A model generated the notes under the pieces. The model saw nothing but the letters and a program-made list of their open reading frames with translations, searched no databases and was not told the origin of the DNA. 64,000 nucleotides of DNA from Ehretia macrophylla (taxonomy: Eukaryota > Streptophyta > Magnoliopsida > Boraginales > Ehretiaceae), in NCBI GenBank assembly GCA_037974665.1, contig CM075778.1:14125001-14189000 (forward strand). The letters run 5' to 3'. Below are positions 34,010-45,113 of the stretch, piece by piece (within the stretch, counting starts at the first letter, position 1; every line of letters begins with the position of its first letter). Position numbers and translations under genes: made by a program.

Positions 34010-35110
34010 TGAAGATGAAAACACCTTTCGAAATGTTTGGACATACAGTGAGACCTGGGTTCCACAAGCTTGTGCAGTAGCTCCGTATAGTCGTAACGAT
34101 GAAAGCATCACAACTTAACGGTAGGAACTATAAGCAACTCGTATGATTTCCTCGATCCAAACAACTTCTTTCGTAATATTACATATCACAAAAGACATGA
34201 GTTATGTAATGAAATCTACAGTTTTCTCAGAACCTTTCTAACTTATTGAGCTCCCACTACAAATAAACGTGAATCCTAACATAGACATTCTATTATAAGA
34301 TTCATATTAAGAATCTAAACTAGTAAATCCGTCACGACAAATTTATCTCCTCCATGAACTAAAATATATCTTTAGTGTTTTCCATGTACTTAAAAATATA
34401 CTTCAATTCTACCAACCATTCCCAAACCTAGATTGGACTGATATTTACTCGTAACACTTTACATTTTACGCAATATCAAGTCTTGTACATAGTATAACAA
34501 ATATGAAGTTACTATAACTTTGAATACAAATTTGCTACGCAACTAGAGTTTCTTGAACACCTTCATAAAATATTCTTTGTACAATCTAAGGAATATGCCA
34601 AGTAATCTCTTCGTACTATTATCATAGCTATGAATTAACAAGATACGAACGACAAGTTCTAAATGGAGAACATTTAATATAACCAGACTATAATTAATAT
34701 CACAACACATATATCATCAACCATGATATCCAAGTCATCATTATTGCAGTCATGGAAAAGTGGATGCACTCCTACTATTCTTCTACAATCACAAGGTTCA
34801 CCCACATTATAAATGAAATCTAACTCTTTAATCTCATTTGAATTGGATGAAACAATTCCAAGAAAATTACTTAAAAATCCATAAGTGGATTTATTAAGTA
34901 TGCACATATTACTCATATCCATAGATCGGAATCATCTATATAGTAATACAATGTGCTATAATGACTAGCATAATACAACAAGACTAAAGCACAATAATTG
35001 GTAAAAAGACTTCATCATAGCCAACACTTTGCATTTGATGATATCTTTCAAAAACCAATCTATCTATAAAAAGTCACTATCATTTTCCATTAACTTCAAC
35101 TTTTATCTCG
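34010..35110 (-). pseudogene. copia-1 reverse transcriptase and RNase H remnant
   Basis: On the minus strand the order is typical of Ty1/copia pol: RYHQMQSVGYDEVFLP (for the GYDxxF motif), then a frame at 34674-34922 with NKSTYGF, LDFIYNVGEPCDCRR and DIMVDDICVV (the YVDD position, here MVDD). After shifts come SVTSKYQSNLG, a VHGGDKFVVT phrase, and EPRSHCMSKHF near 34010-34050 from the RNase H end. Many stops and frame changes; non-functional. Confidence 0.8.
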
Positions 35111-36535
35111 GAAATCAATATCCAGATTAAGTTAAAATATATGAAGTCTAATCAATATGCTTTGCATTATATGGTTGCTTGGAGTCGATATCACATATAC
35201 CATTTCTTTGTAAATTGTAGGATCTACTAATTGATTATTATCTCAAATACACAAACAACTTTTGTGCATCCCCAAAAAAATATCCAAATATTCTTTTTAA
35301 GTATGAGATACACAACTAGATTTGCAAAGATCTTGTGTGATGACACATTCCAGATCTTATTGAATAGATTCATTATATTGGTCTAGGTGATTTTATAGCT
35401 TTTGAGGACACTTCCTTAATTTCCATTTTATTATAAAGTAATATTTTCTTGAACAAAACCTTTTCTTCAAGAAAGATTATTATCTAATAAATCAATACAC
35501 ATTGATCATTAAATGAAAATTATATCTTACAAAAACTAAGATATACTACAAAATTACCTTTAACCAAATCTCCCACTAGTCCGTACAAAACTTTTCAATA
35601 AAAGTAGGACAAATCAAAATTAACACATTTAATCGTTGATTTCTTTCCAACTTATATCAAATATGAAGTTCTATCAATAGTAGAGATTTACTATTCAATA
35701 TAATATTAAATTAAGGAAAGCATGACCCACAAATAAATAGAATGATTAGTTAAACTAATCAACAAATGTACTATGCCCAACAAAGTACGATTCTTCATTA
35801 AGAATACCCTATTTAATTGTGGTACACCGGGCATTATTAATTTTGATACTATATTAAAATTTTAAAATACTCAAATAAAATAGTACTTAAGTATTTTACC
35901 TTCACGATCTAATCATAAGGCACTAATACATTTTACTCCACGAGCCTATTCCAAAATAGCTCCACATATATCAACATGTACTAATACAAACAATTTAGTA
36001 GTTTTAATCCTTTATCAAACAAAGGATGACTTGGTTACCTTTTCAATAAATAAGATGCATAAATTGATCAAACTAACCTAATCATCATCTTATTATTAGA
36101 ACAACCTAATCATGTGGAAACTACAATTGATTTGAATTATTTGAGTGATCTTAAAATTTGGTGGATGGTTATAACGGGTGACAATATGTTTGTAATACAT
36201 TCTTTCGTCCATATCAAGATAATAAAGACTACACCATAATGCACTTTTACAAGCTTCAGGAATATACATTTTATTCCTAATATCATTTAGGTATAAACCT
36301 TAAAATACTAAATATGTCCAAAGGCATCCAAACAAATTGTGTTTAGTTAACGCAACAACATTTGTTTCATTTGCTAACACTTAAAACATTCCACGCTTCT
36401 GAAAGCGCACTACTGAGATTAAGATTCTATTCTCGAACACATTCATTAATTTTTCACTAGAATCTATAAAGTAGTACCAATCACAATGAAAGAAGATTTA
36501 TAATTCATAGTAGCTTTACAACCTTGACATTCAAG
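35111..36535 (-). other. copia-1 interior, expected protease-integrase region, too decayed to read
   Basis: By position this is where protease and integrase should lie between the gag knuckle and RT. No convincing motif was found in any frame. It is AT-rich and saturated with stops. Confidence 0.5.
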
Positions 36536-36539
36536 CTAT

Positions 36540-37000
36540 AAAGATACTTTGGATTAAAACCTCTTTTAATGTCCGGTTTTAAGGCTATGAAAACATCATT
36601 TACACATGCCTATACAATCCTTAATTTTCTTCTTAGATATGCTCCCACTAGCTAATAGAAATGATCTCTCTTTGTCTTTCTTCTTTGCATTACCACTAAC
36701 TAAAGAAGAAATACAAATGTAAGAATGAATTCCAATTATATCTAATACCATGCCATTGAATATGCTTACCACACAACCCTTTGTTAGTTTAGAATCATAT
36801 TCTTTACATTTTGCATACCCTTATGCAAACTATGAAAGAATACAAATCATTTGCATATTTGTTTTGTTATACTTATCAACCATAAGTACTACAACTTTTT
36901 ATTTTTGATACTTTATCAAGATAAAAAATAACGGAGCATGTAATTCTAAGACTTTATTAAGTTTCTAAGAACCATTCTTAGATGATAACGTTAATAAAAA
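36540..37000 (-). pseudogene. copia-1 Gag remnant with zinc-knuckle trace
   Basis: On the minus strand a Lys-rich stretch KKKDKERSFLLASGS is followed by CFHSLKTGH, a stop and KR. This matches the CFHCxxxGHWKR knuckle of plant copia Gag with one Cys lost and Trp changed to a stop. Upstream, SKNGS and LNKVLELHAP resemble the N-terminal LDxP start of copia Gag, at about the same distance from the PBS as the gag of copia-2. Confidence 0.6.
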
Positions 37001-38965
37001 ATTTGGTCCGGTTGCGTGATATAAAGTCTAGTTAATTAAAATAATGGGTTCATTGTTGTAGCCATAAACGTATGCAGAAAATAAGATCGCAAGTTGACAT
37101 AAAACTTGTTAAAATATTTAATTTGGCTTTTAATTAAATGATACATCCCACTAATTTTATCGATTCCCACACTTCCTAAATGAGATCGTGAATCTAATTA
37201 AAGACTCATTAGTAAGTGACCATAGTTCTCTTTAATATGAATACCCCTCAGCTTTGGTGCATTATTGGAATATATATACAAAGAGTTAGCAACGATTACT
37301 ATCTATATCAATATATAGGATATGGCCTTTAGCCCCTAAATCACCGTAACCTCAGCTTTGGTACATTATTGGAAACGTGATCTAGCTATATTACACCCAC
37401 CATCACAGTGTTGCCACAATTTGAATCCCAGACCTCAGCTTTGGTGCATTATTGGCCTCGTGATATTGGAACAACACAACATCACTATGCTTGCTAGGTA
37501 AATATAATACTTTCATGGAATATGTCTTCCTACCTTTGGGTTAGCCAAGACATACCCAATCGAGCACAAATAACTTAGGATAGTGGAAGGTAACGATAAA
37601 CGCCTTTACCACTTTACAATCTAATATGTTTGCACATAGGAAGATTTTGAATTTAATTAGGTCTCACTTTGCATATTAGTTAATTTACAAGCATACATCA
37701 CATATAGGCAAATAAATAAACATACATGCAAAATCATATATTATGGTGGATCATGAATTTGGACTATGAAACAAATCAAGACAAAAATAAAACCTAAACA
37801 AGCACATCAACATATCTTCTTTGGTCTTGTCTTCTTGATTTTCCTCAATGATCCAAAGCACCTCCAACTCTTTGAAAGTCTCCAATGGTCTTTTTGCAAA
37901 CTTTTTATAGAAATTACATACATTATGCCTCACTACAAATTTCTCTCAATTGCAAAAAATAAAACGAGACTTATGTCTCAATTACATACTAATGAATGAT
38001 AGAATTAATTACAACGCCATATAATGAAATTACAACTAATTAACCATTCATTAACCAAGTCCATGATCAAATTCACCATCCAACATCCTACATCACAATG
38101 TAAGATAAAACTCATAAAGCATGGGATATGCATCAAATACATAAACTCAAAAAAACTAAATAAGCAAGCTAATATAAACTAATGTATCCTATACATAAAA
38201 TAAATGATAGCATGTTTGCAATAAGTTTCATATCTTGAGATTTTAACATCTCATGTTAAACAACACAAAAGAACTAGATAAAACCAATTTTAAGTCCATA
38301 CTTGTTGAATAAGGCCCAATGCAAATCCTTTGTTAATTTCATGTCCCAATTTGAGTTCCTAGGCTCATTTTAATCTTCACTAAGAAAAATAACCTCAACT
38401 AATCCTATTAGACTAAAGCCCATTGATTTTTAAGCCCATTGGACTTAACCAAAATCAAACCAATTAGTCATGGCTTTTAATTTATGACCCATCATAAACC
38501 TGCTGCACATGCACCAACTGTTTTGACTTGATTAGCCTATCCACAGTTCTCCAAAAATTCTGAAATTTTGTAGAGATGTATATTTTTGAGTGTAGATAGT
38601 TTTAGAATCAAACGAAACTCAATTTAGAGTTAAATTGACTGAGTTATGCCCCTCGGAACACAACTGCACAAAATTGTCCAGTCCAGAGCGAGAATCAGTG
38701 AACTTACTGATTTTGATTAATTTGAAACCCTTAGCCACGAAATTAGGAGATGCATATTAGAGGATGAAATGTTCTACTATCTCTATAGCATAACATAACC
38801 AAAAATCAGCCCTAAACAACAACATTTGGTTTGCCAAAACAGACACATAAAATCAGTGCGCAGAAATTTTTCCAGAGATGTTTAAAAACTTTGCTTGTTC
38901 TTTTGTGCTCAAGACTTTAGAAACTTTAAGCATACATTTATGTAATCACATGAATCATCAGGCCT
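37001..38965 (-). other. Long leader of copia-1 between PBS and gag
   Basis: About 2 kb without real genes. It holds three CCTCAGCTTTGGTGCATTATTGG-like copies (37248-37456, plus-strand writing), and the short frame at 37751-37933 related to copia-2 11727-11927. A GAGACATAAGTCTC phrase (37968-37981) stands at the corresponding place in both elements. Confidence 0.6.
37248..37456 (-). repeat. Triple spaced motif upstream of copia-1 gag
   Basis: CTCAGCTTTGGTGCATTATT, the same with GGTAC, and the same with GGTGC lie near 37249, 37354 and 37435. In element orientation these read AATAATGCACCAAAGCTGAG and correspond to TAGCCACAAAGGCTTGAGG in copia-2, with similar spacing. Confidence 0.75.
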
Positions 38966-38980
38966 TGCTCTGATACCACT
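38966..38980 (-). promoter_or_regulatory. Primer-binding site of copia-1 (tRNA-Met)
   Basis: On the minus strand TGGTATCAGAGCAAGG lies two bases after the 5' LTR end (GATCCTTCA AG). It is a perfect match to the plant initiator tRNA-Met PBS core. Confidence 0.92.
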
Positions 38981-41224
38981 TGAAGGATCTCATATATTTA
39001 GAGCTATGAACATTATCTAGCTAAGAATTGAGCGGAAGCATAACATGAAGTTCAAAACTTTTTGGAATTTCAAAGCATAATGTTCATATAAAACTCTAAT
39101 CTTGACATCATGTGATTAACATATGCAAAACATATATATAGCAAATATATATATTGACAAGAGATAGAACAAGATGATACCTCTTGAAAACAACCCATGG
39201 AAGGCATGAATCTGAAATTTTCCTCACTTGATGGAAGACACCATCTCTTGAAACCACAAGAGCTCTAGTCGGTCCACACGAGCAAAGAATGGCTTCTCCA
39301 TCTTCATGGCTGTTTTGTGCTAGCTTAACCATGGAAGATTTATGAGCTTGTTTGTGAAGAAGAGAGTAAAATCATTTCCTCCTTCTTGTGTTCTTCATGG
39401 CTGCGTTTTTTATGAAGAAGAAGAAGAAAAGACTACTTCTTCTCTATCTACTTTATTTTTCAGCCATGTTTCTCTATCCTTGAAGAGTTGAAGAAGAAGA
39501 CTTCTTCATCTCTTTCTTGTGTTCACCTGTGTAGAAGCAAGAGAAAAGAAGACAAGTCTCCTTCTTTTATTTTTCTTGTCTCTATTGGTTGAAGAGAAAT
39601 AAGACAAGTCTTCCTTATATTAAGGTTGTCTTGTCTCTCTTGGTTGAAGAGAAAGAAGACGAGTCTTCCTTATATTTTGTGGTCTTGTCTCTCCTGTTGA
39701 CTTTTTTGTAGGACAAATAATATACATATGTTGTGTAGTATTATTCCACTAATGGAATAATATACATATATATATATATATATATATTGTGTAGTATTCT
39801 TCCACTAATGTAATAATATACATATATACATCATATGTATATTGTGTAGTATTCTTCCACTAAGGCATTTAAATATTCAACCTAATCACCATTAGTTGAA
39901 ATTATGAAAACAACCTTTTTATATTTTCACATTAGCCCCCAACACTTAATAATAATTGCATATTGGCCCCAATAACTTTTAAAGGCCAATTACACTATTG
40001 TCAACTCCTTAACAATTCAAGAGAAACAAAATATTATTGTTAACATTTTAACAATTCAAGAGAAAACTAAATGCAATTGTTAACACTTTAACAAATCAAG
40101 AGAAACTAAATCAAGCTCAATAGAAAAATCATTCACCGTGCTCTATTGTGTGTGACTTTCTAGATTCACCGCTATATAGCATTGAAGAAACGTTGAACAC
40201 TTTCAATGTTAATCAAACTATTCGATTTGTTTAGAAAATATCTCCCGTCATTCTCAAAACACCTTCAAAGTTCTTGAGTAATGTTCTAGCTACTAACGTA
40301 TCAAGACAATTTATAAAGCAATGAAATCTTATTCAAGTGAATCTATTTATGGTCGCCGATTATCGTGCAATCCAATCCTTCCATTAATTGTCCCGTCGAG
40401 CAAGAACCATGATTCGATTAAGTTCGTAAACTCGATACCATGCATAGATCTAATTGGTGTAATGAGAGATGACACATGGAAAACTCATTCTCCATCATTC
40501 ACACCTTGGCCGAGGATTTCCTTATTAAACAATCAAGCTTACATTGCATAAGACATCGCCTCACGCTAGAGGTTAATGGATCATATCTTGACCACAACCT
40601 GTCAATCACTATACCAGACGAATGAAACTGCGAAAGGACATATCTTATCCCATTTGTCGAGACAGGCATTATCCAAACGCTTGAATCAAACCCCAATACA
40701 TATGACAGCCGTAATGTCTCAAGTCTAAGGATTACATGCACAATCACAACGAATAACAAATTATTAATCTGAAGTCATGTAATTTGTTATTCATGTCACA
40801 TTCAGTGATCTATTCAACTAATAGTCACCTACATGTTTGTTAATCGCATTCCTATGCTGTTATGGCACGTGACTTACCACCATTTACCATTAACATCCCT
40901 ATGTTAATCAAATGTAACAACACATGTGATAGTCCATAATAGATTATAGAAGTCCCAATCAAATAATCTAAGGACTATGAATACTTTAAGTATTTATCAT
41001 ATAAAGGAAATTTGCCAACATATTCTAAACTCTTTTAGAATACATTTCTCTAATGAAAATACTAGGAACTCATTTATACACAGAAAGAAGGAGAATATGA
41101 ATGTCCTAAATATGTCAATATGAAAACACACATATAGACACGAATGCCATAATATACAAGTTAATGTCAAAATGCCCCCAATATATGTCATCCAAATATG
41201 TAGTATTAGGGCATTTCTCTAATA
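38981..41224 (-). repeat. 5' LTR of copia-1
   Basis: 2244 bp, flanked on the right by CCCCG. The terminal TG has mutated to TA on the minus strand. The 76-codon open frames present in both LTRs (32935-33165 and 40321-40551) are on the opposite strand to the element and resemble no protein. Confidence 0.92.
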
Positions 41225-43042
41225 CCCCGATCCTACAATCCAACTCTCCAAGGGTAGCATTGTCCCAAGCGAGAAAGTGGACTCCAAGGGTAGCAATGTT
41301 CCAAGCGAGAAAGGGAATGGGAAACGATGCTAGAGCATACCCAATACCGACAAGCCCGTTGTTGCCCGGAAAGGCCCATCGCAACCGTTCCTGACCATGG
41401 TTGTAACCAACGAGATGATACAAGACTTGACACAACACAACACAACACGACACGACACGACACGACACATATGTCACGACACTTATCAAATATGACCAAC
41501 ATATATTACAATCAATGCACAATCGAGTACAAAAATAATACAATGAATGTAAAATATTAAGTCAGTTAAAATACCAAGAATGATGTAATCCTCACCTTTA
41601 CTGAGCTCTAAGATACAAGAAACAACTCAATGGATCAACCCTATCATGCTATAGAATATATATTTATCACGAGGATTCACATAGTTAACATTTATAACCA
41701 ATATAACCAAGTTCACATCATATAACCATTTAACAATGTTAGGTCTATATATCATTCAACTAAGCAATATAGCCATAAAATGTAATGACAATCAATATAG
41801 GAAGCATATGGTGTGACATTTCAAGCTAACACAAGTCTAATTCTCAATTTCAACAATTATGCCTAAAGTCAATAGAAATTATGCGCTTATGAACTCATAT
41901 GATAACTAAACTCGAAACTGACTTCACACTCCATTCAAGGACATTTTATGACCCACTTAAAAGCTACGAAACCCCGGTTCTGCCCACGTTTACCCAAAAA
42001 CTCTGATTTCTCTCTTATGATTTTACAAAGGAGCTATATTTCCTGAAACCCTAACTGACGCCATAAATGCACGGAAAGTGCCTACATGACCTACTAAGAC
42101 AAAACCCTAAATAAAAATGAGCAAACAGACAACTCTATTTTTCGGCCCCGACTTAAATTAGGTCCATTTTCATGATTTTCTCAAAGAGCACTTCAATTTT
42201 ATTCCACATTATGTCAATCCAACATGCCAAGGACCTACACGAGCGAGGAATTCAAAATCCGAGACAAAATATTTTTTAGGTCATTTTCATGGCAAAAGTA
42301 CTATTCAATCATATTCCCCAAGTGCCATTTTCATTTTCAAGAATTCAACAAGCATTTTAAACCATCAAATATATTCTATGAAGTCATTAGAGCATATAAG
42401 AAGCAACGGAATAAGCATTAAACCAGTACAATATTAGATCACAAAAATAATAGCACAAACTTTAATTGAATTTAATACAACAATGAAATGCACCCTCACC
42501 TCTTTTGAAGATCAAATAATGGTCTTAAGGTCCTAAGGATGAAGCACAACCAATTTGGGAAGCAATGGAGGCAAGAATGAAGCAATGAGCATTTTTTTTT
42601 TGGAAAAGTTACTATTCCCGTAACTCTTTTTTGACCCCCTTTTTTTTTGTTTCTTGGCTTATAATGTTCTCATAAGATGGTCAAATGGTGGGTCAAGCAA
42701 TTAGGGCATTTTAGTAAGGGTAAATGGGTCACTTGGGTGATTAAATTTCAGCAAAGCAAAATGCCAAAAATTTAAAAAATCTGAAAAAAAATCCCCCTGG
42801 TACTATTTATCAGACATTTCGTGAATTTTTTTCCGTTGATCCCGATATGCAATGCATGCACGGTTAGGGGCTATAGTCCCCTAAAAATATATATTATTTT
42901 ATAAAAATATAAAATGTATGAAAAGAAATAGTTGAGTTTATGGAAATATGAGAAAATGAAGTAATTAGCTAAGTTACATCTAAGTTAACTATTTAATGAA
43001 TGCAATTAATGAAGTATTGGGTTCGGGGTGTCACATCCCTTC

Positions 43043-43586
43043 TGTAATGCCCTAGCTAAGCGAATACCCTAAAGGGCAGAGGCGCACCAGCAACATCACA
43101 TATGATGATATTTTCCGCTTTGGGTTACCACATTAGGCCCCTCACAGTTTTGTTTCTCACGCAGGCAAGTCACAAAGGGAACCAATACCCACTTGAAAAC
43201 GCATCGTCACGATATAAGGGAGAACCCTCCACTATATATCTAGCAGCCTAACATCCTCGCCAATCGATGTGGGATATTACACCAGCCCCACTTGGGGACC
43301 TAGCGTCCTCACTGGCCAACGACCGGGTCAGCTCTGATTCCAGCTTCTGTAATGCCTCGGCTAAGCGAATACCCTGAAGAGCGGATGCCCACCAGCAACG
43401 TCACATATGATGATATTGTCTGCTTTGGGTTACCATATTGGGCCCCTCACGATTTTGTTCCTCACGCATGCAAGCCACAAAGGGAACCAATACCCACTTG
43501 AAAACGCGTCGTCACGATATAATGGAAAACCCTCCATTATATATCTAGCAGCCCAGTATCCTCACCAGTCGATGTGGGATATTACA
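43043..43586 (-). mobile_element. TRIM element (terminal-repeat retrotransposon in miniature)
   Basis: Two 239-bp LTRs (43043-43281 and 43348-43586) enclose 66 bp. On the minus strand LTRs start TGTAATATCCCACATCGA, a start known from plant TRIMs, and end GGCATTACA. After the 5' LTR the PBS reads TGGAATCAGAGCTG (tRNA-Met-like with one change), and before the 3' LTR a CCCCAAGTGGGGCTGG tract acts as PPT. No coding capacity. TRIMs depend on enzymes from other retrotransposons. The flanks do not match each other (CCTTC and GGATG). Confidence 0.88.
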
Positions 43587-43591
43587 GGATG
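43587..43591. repeat. GGATG, apparent target duplication of the H-TRIM composite
   Basis: GGATG directly follows the TRIM here and directly precedes element H at 16815-16819. Neither element alone is flanked by it on both sides. This suggests that H and the TRIM entered, or recombined, as one unit. Confidence 0.5.
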
Positions 43592-45113
43592 AATGAGGGA
43601 GAGAGAGAGAGGAAAAAAAATTTATTTTTCTTCTTGCTCTTACTCTGTAGATGGTGTTGTTTGGGGGTAGTAAAGAAGACCTCTATTTATAGAAATAAAA
43701 TAGCCTTAGTAGTTAATCCAAGCTGAACTAGGATTTGGACTCTTGGCCCATAAGTTAATCTTATGCACCTTTGGACTTGGCTAGTCGAATAGCATATGTA
43801 AACAACTAATCTCTTCCTCTATCTCTTAGATCTCACGTGAACCATAGCCTAGATGGGCTAAGCGCCAACTTGGCTCAAGCTTGCTTAATCCATGTATTAT
43901 TTTGCTAATTAATTATTTACTAGTTTCCAAATTGTGCTAAACTTATCCAAATAGGAAACACTCCTAACTAGGATACTTAGTTGCAATTGGATAGTTTAAT
44001 TTAGCAATTCTAAATACAAAATAAGTAACTAGAAAACTTTAACATACATCTAAAAAGAAATAGGCTAGAAGATGGACCAAAAGACATAAACAACTTAGCT
44101 ATTAAGAAGACCAAAATGCCCCTGCTAACCCCATAACACATTTAGGCTTTTCAACTTTGACTTCTTCTACTAAAAAGTCATGGCTACACTTCAAGATGTT
44201 TACTGCTGAATGTAAAAGCTCGTTATACCATGTATGACCTTTGTCTCTGACCTACTAGGTAGAATGTCCAAAATACCCTTCCATGTAACACTTACAAACA
44301 AGAAAGACTTTCACTGTACTATCTCTTCGTTGATTGCATCTTCTTCTTGAGACATCTAAATCCTTTAAGTAACCATCATTCAGATAGAAAATACTTGATC
44401 TAGGAGTGACCCTCAAGCCAGATATCTGATATACTCCTGGAGTATACCATTAAACTTAGATTTGGATGATCTATTGGATAATCACAAGGAAGCGATTACT
44501 CCGTCACGTGACAACATGGTGACTATATTGCATATGCATATTCCAATTAGTCCAACCCATATGCCTAAAACATGGAGCTATTGATCCACAATTGAGGCTC
44601 GCCCATAGTGCATCAAAGCACATAAACCTAATTTCATCAGTTCATGCACATATGTTCAAAATTAAGAGTAATGATCACTTAGTAGCATAAGGTATATATT
44701 GATCTCTATCTTTGATAGTACCTCTTAAAGAGATCATACCTAAGTGGTATGTTCAATGTGTGACACACACACTAGTGTGACTTAGTCTGGAATCCTACCA
44801 ATGACCAAGGCAGATCACTCTTCACAGGAAATTAACTCACTATAACCTAAACTTTGATAAAGTACCCAACTCCATCAATCGGTTATCAACTGATTCTAGA
44901 ACCAAGTGTCTATGACTTAGACATTCTACACTCGAACACTATATGCCTAAGTCATACACTATGGATCAAAGGCCTTTATACAAAGCAATTACACATAAAG
45001 TAAGACAGAGAGAGTATGCCAGAATGTATTCATAAATTAACAATCACAATATGTATTCATTATCATTGAAATATCACGTGCTAGTGGTCTTTAGGGCATA
45101 CTAATCCCAACAA
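43592..45113 (-). mobile_element. Copia-type LTR K (partial)
   Basis: On the minus strand it begins TGTTGGGATTAGTATGCCC and has a TATA-type box CTATAAATAGAGG (about 43678-43690) followed by a CT-rich leader. It looks like the 5' and promoter part of a Ty1/copia LTR. The 3' end runs into the GGATG point and may continue at 16819 and below, beyond the inserted composite. No primer site was found. Confidence 0.55.

Larger units (their letters stand above)
31580..41224 (-). mobile_element. copia-1: full-length but decayed Ty1/copia, TSD CCCCG
   Basis: Minus strand, 9645 bp. The 3' LTR is 31580-33838, the 5' LTR 38981-41224, the internal region 5.1 kb. Perfect target duplications CCCCG lie at 31575-31579 and 41225-41229. 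LTRs start TGTTAGAGATATGCCC (5' copy: TATTAGAG) and end GAGATCCTTCA or GAGATCTTTCA. PBS and PPT are clear. Gag knuckle, RT and RNase H traces are readable in the right order but full of stops and shifts. The near-identical LTRs next to such decayed coding suggest it was mobilised by proteins made elsewhere. Confidence 0.93.
16820..43035 (-). mobile_element. Element H: large Ty3/gypsy element with two nested guests
   Basis: Minus strand. The 3' LTR is at 16820-19578 and the 5' LTR at 30646-43035. LTRs start TGTGACACCC and end GGTGCTACA or GGCGCTACA. A polypurine tract follows at 19579, and a degenerate PBS (GAGGTATCAAAGC) sits next to the 5' LTR. Without guests the LTRs are about 2.76 and 2.74 kb and the internal region only about 1.3 kb, with no gag-pol. 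Guests are chromovirus E (20611-30347) in the interior and copia-1 (31580-41224) in the 5' LTR. H is probably a non-autonomous or internally deleted element, older than both guests. Confidence 0.85.
30646..43035 (-). repeat. 5' LTR of element H, split by copia-1
   Basis: The two halves are 30646-31579 and 41225-43035; without copia-1 and one TSD copy they total about 2740 bp and align with 16820-19578. Copia-1 is inserted at the CCCCG next to the conserved GGGTCGTAGG core. At its 5' end this LTR is not preceded by a target duplication but by a 7-bp link (GAAGGGA on the minus strand) to a TRIM. Confidence 0.88.

Noticed and set aside
41425..41480. CRISPR-like or regulatory array from the CGACA repeats
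   Set aside because: It is a short pentanucleotide microsatellite in an LTR, with no spacers.
43038..43591. Target duplication of the TRIM alone
   Set aside because: CCTTC on the left and GGATG on the right differ; GGATG instead matches the far side of element H.
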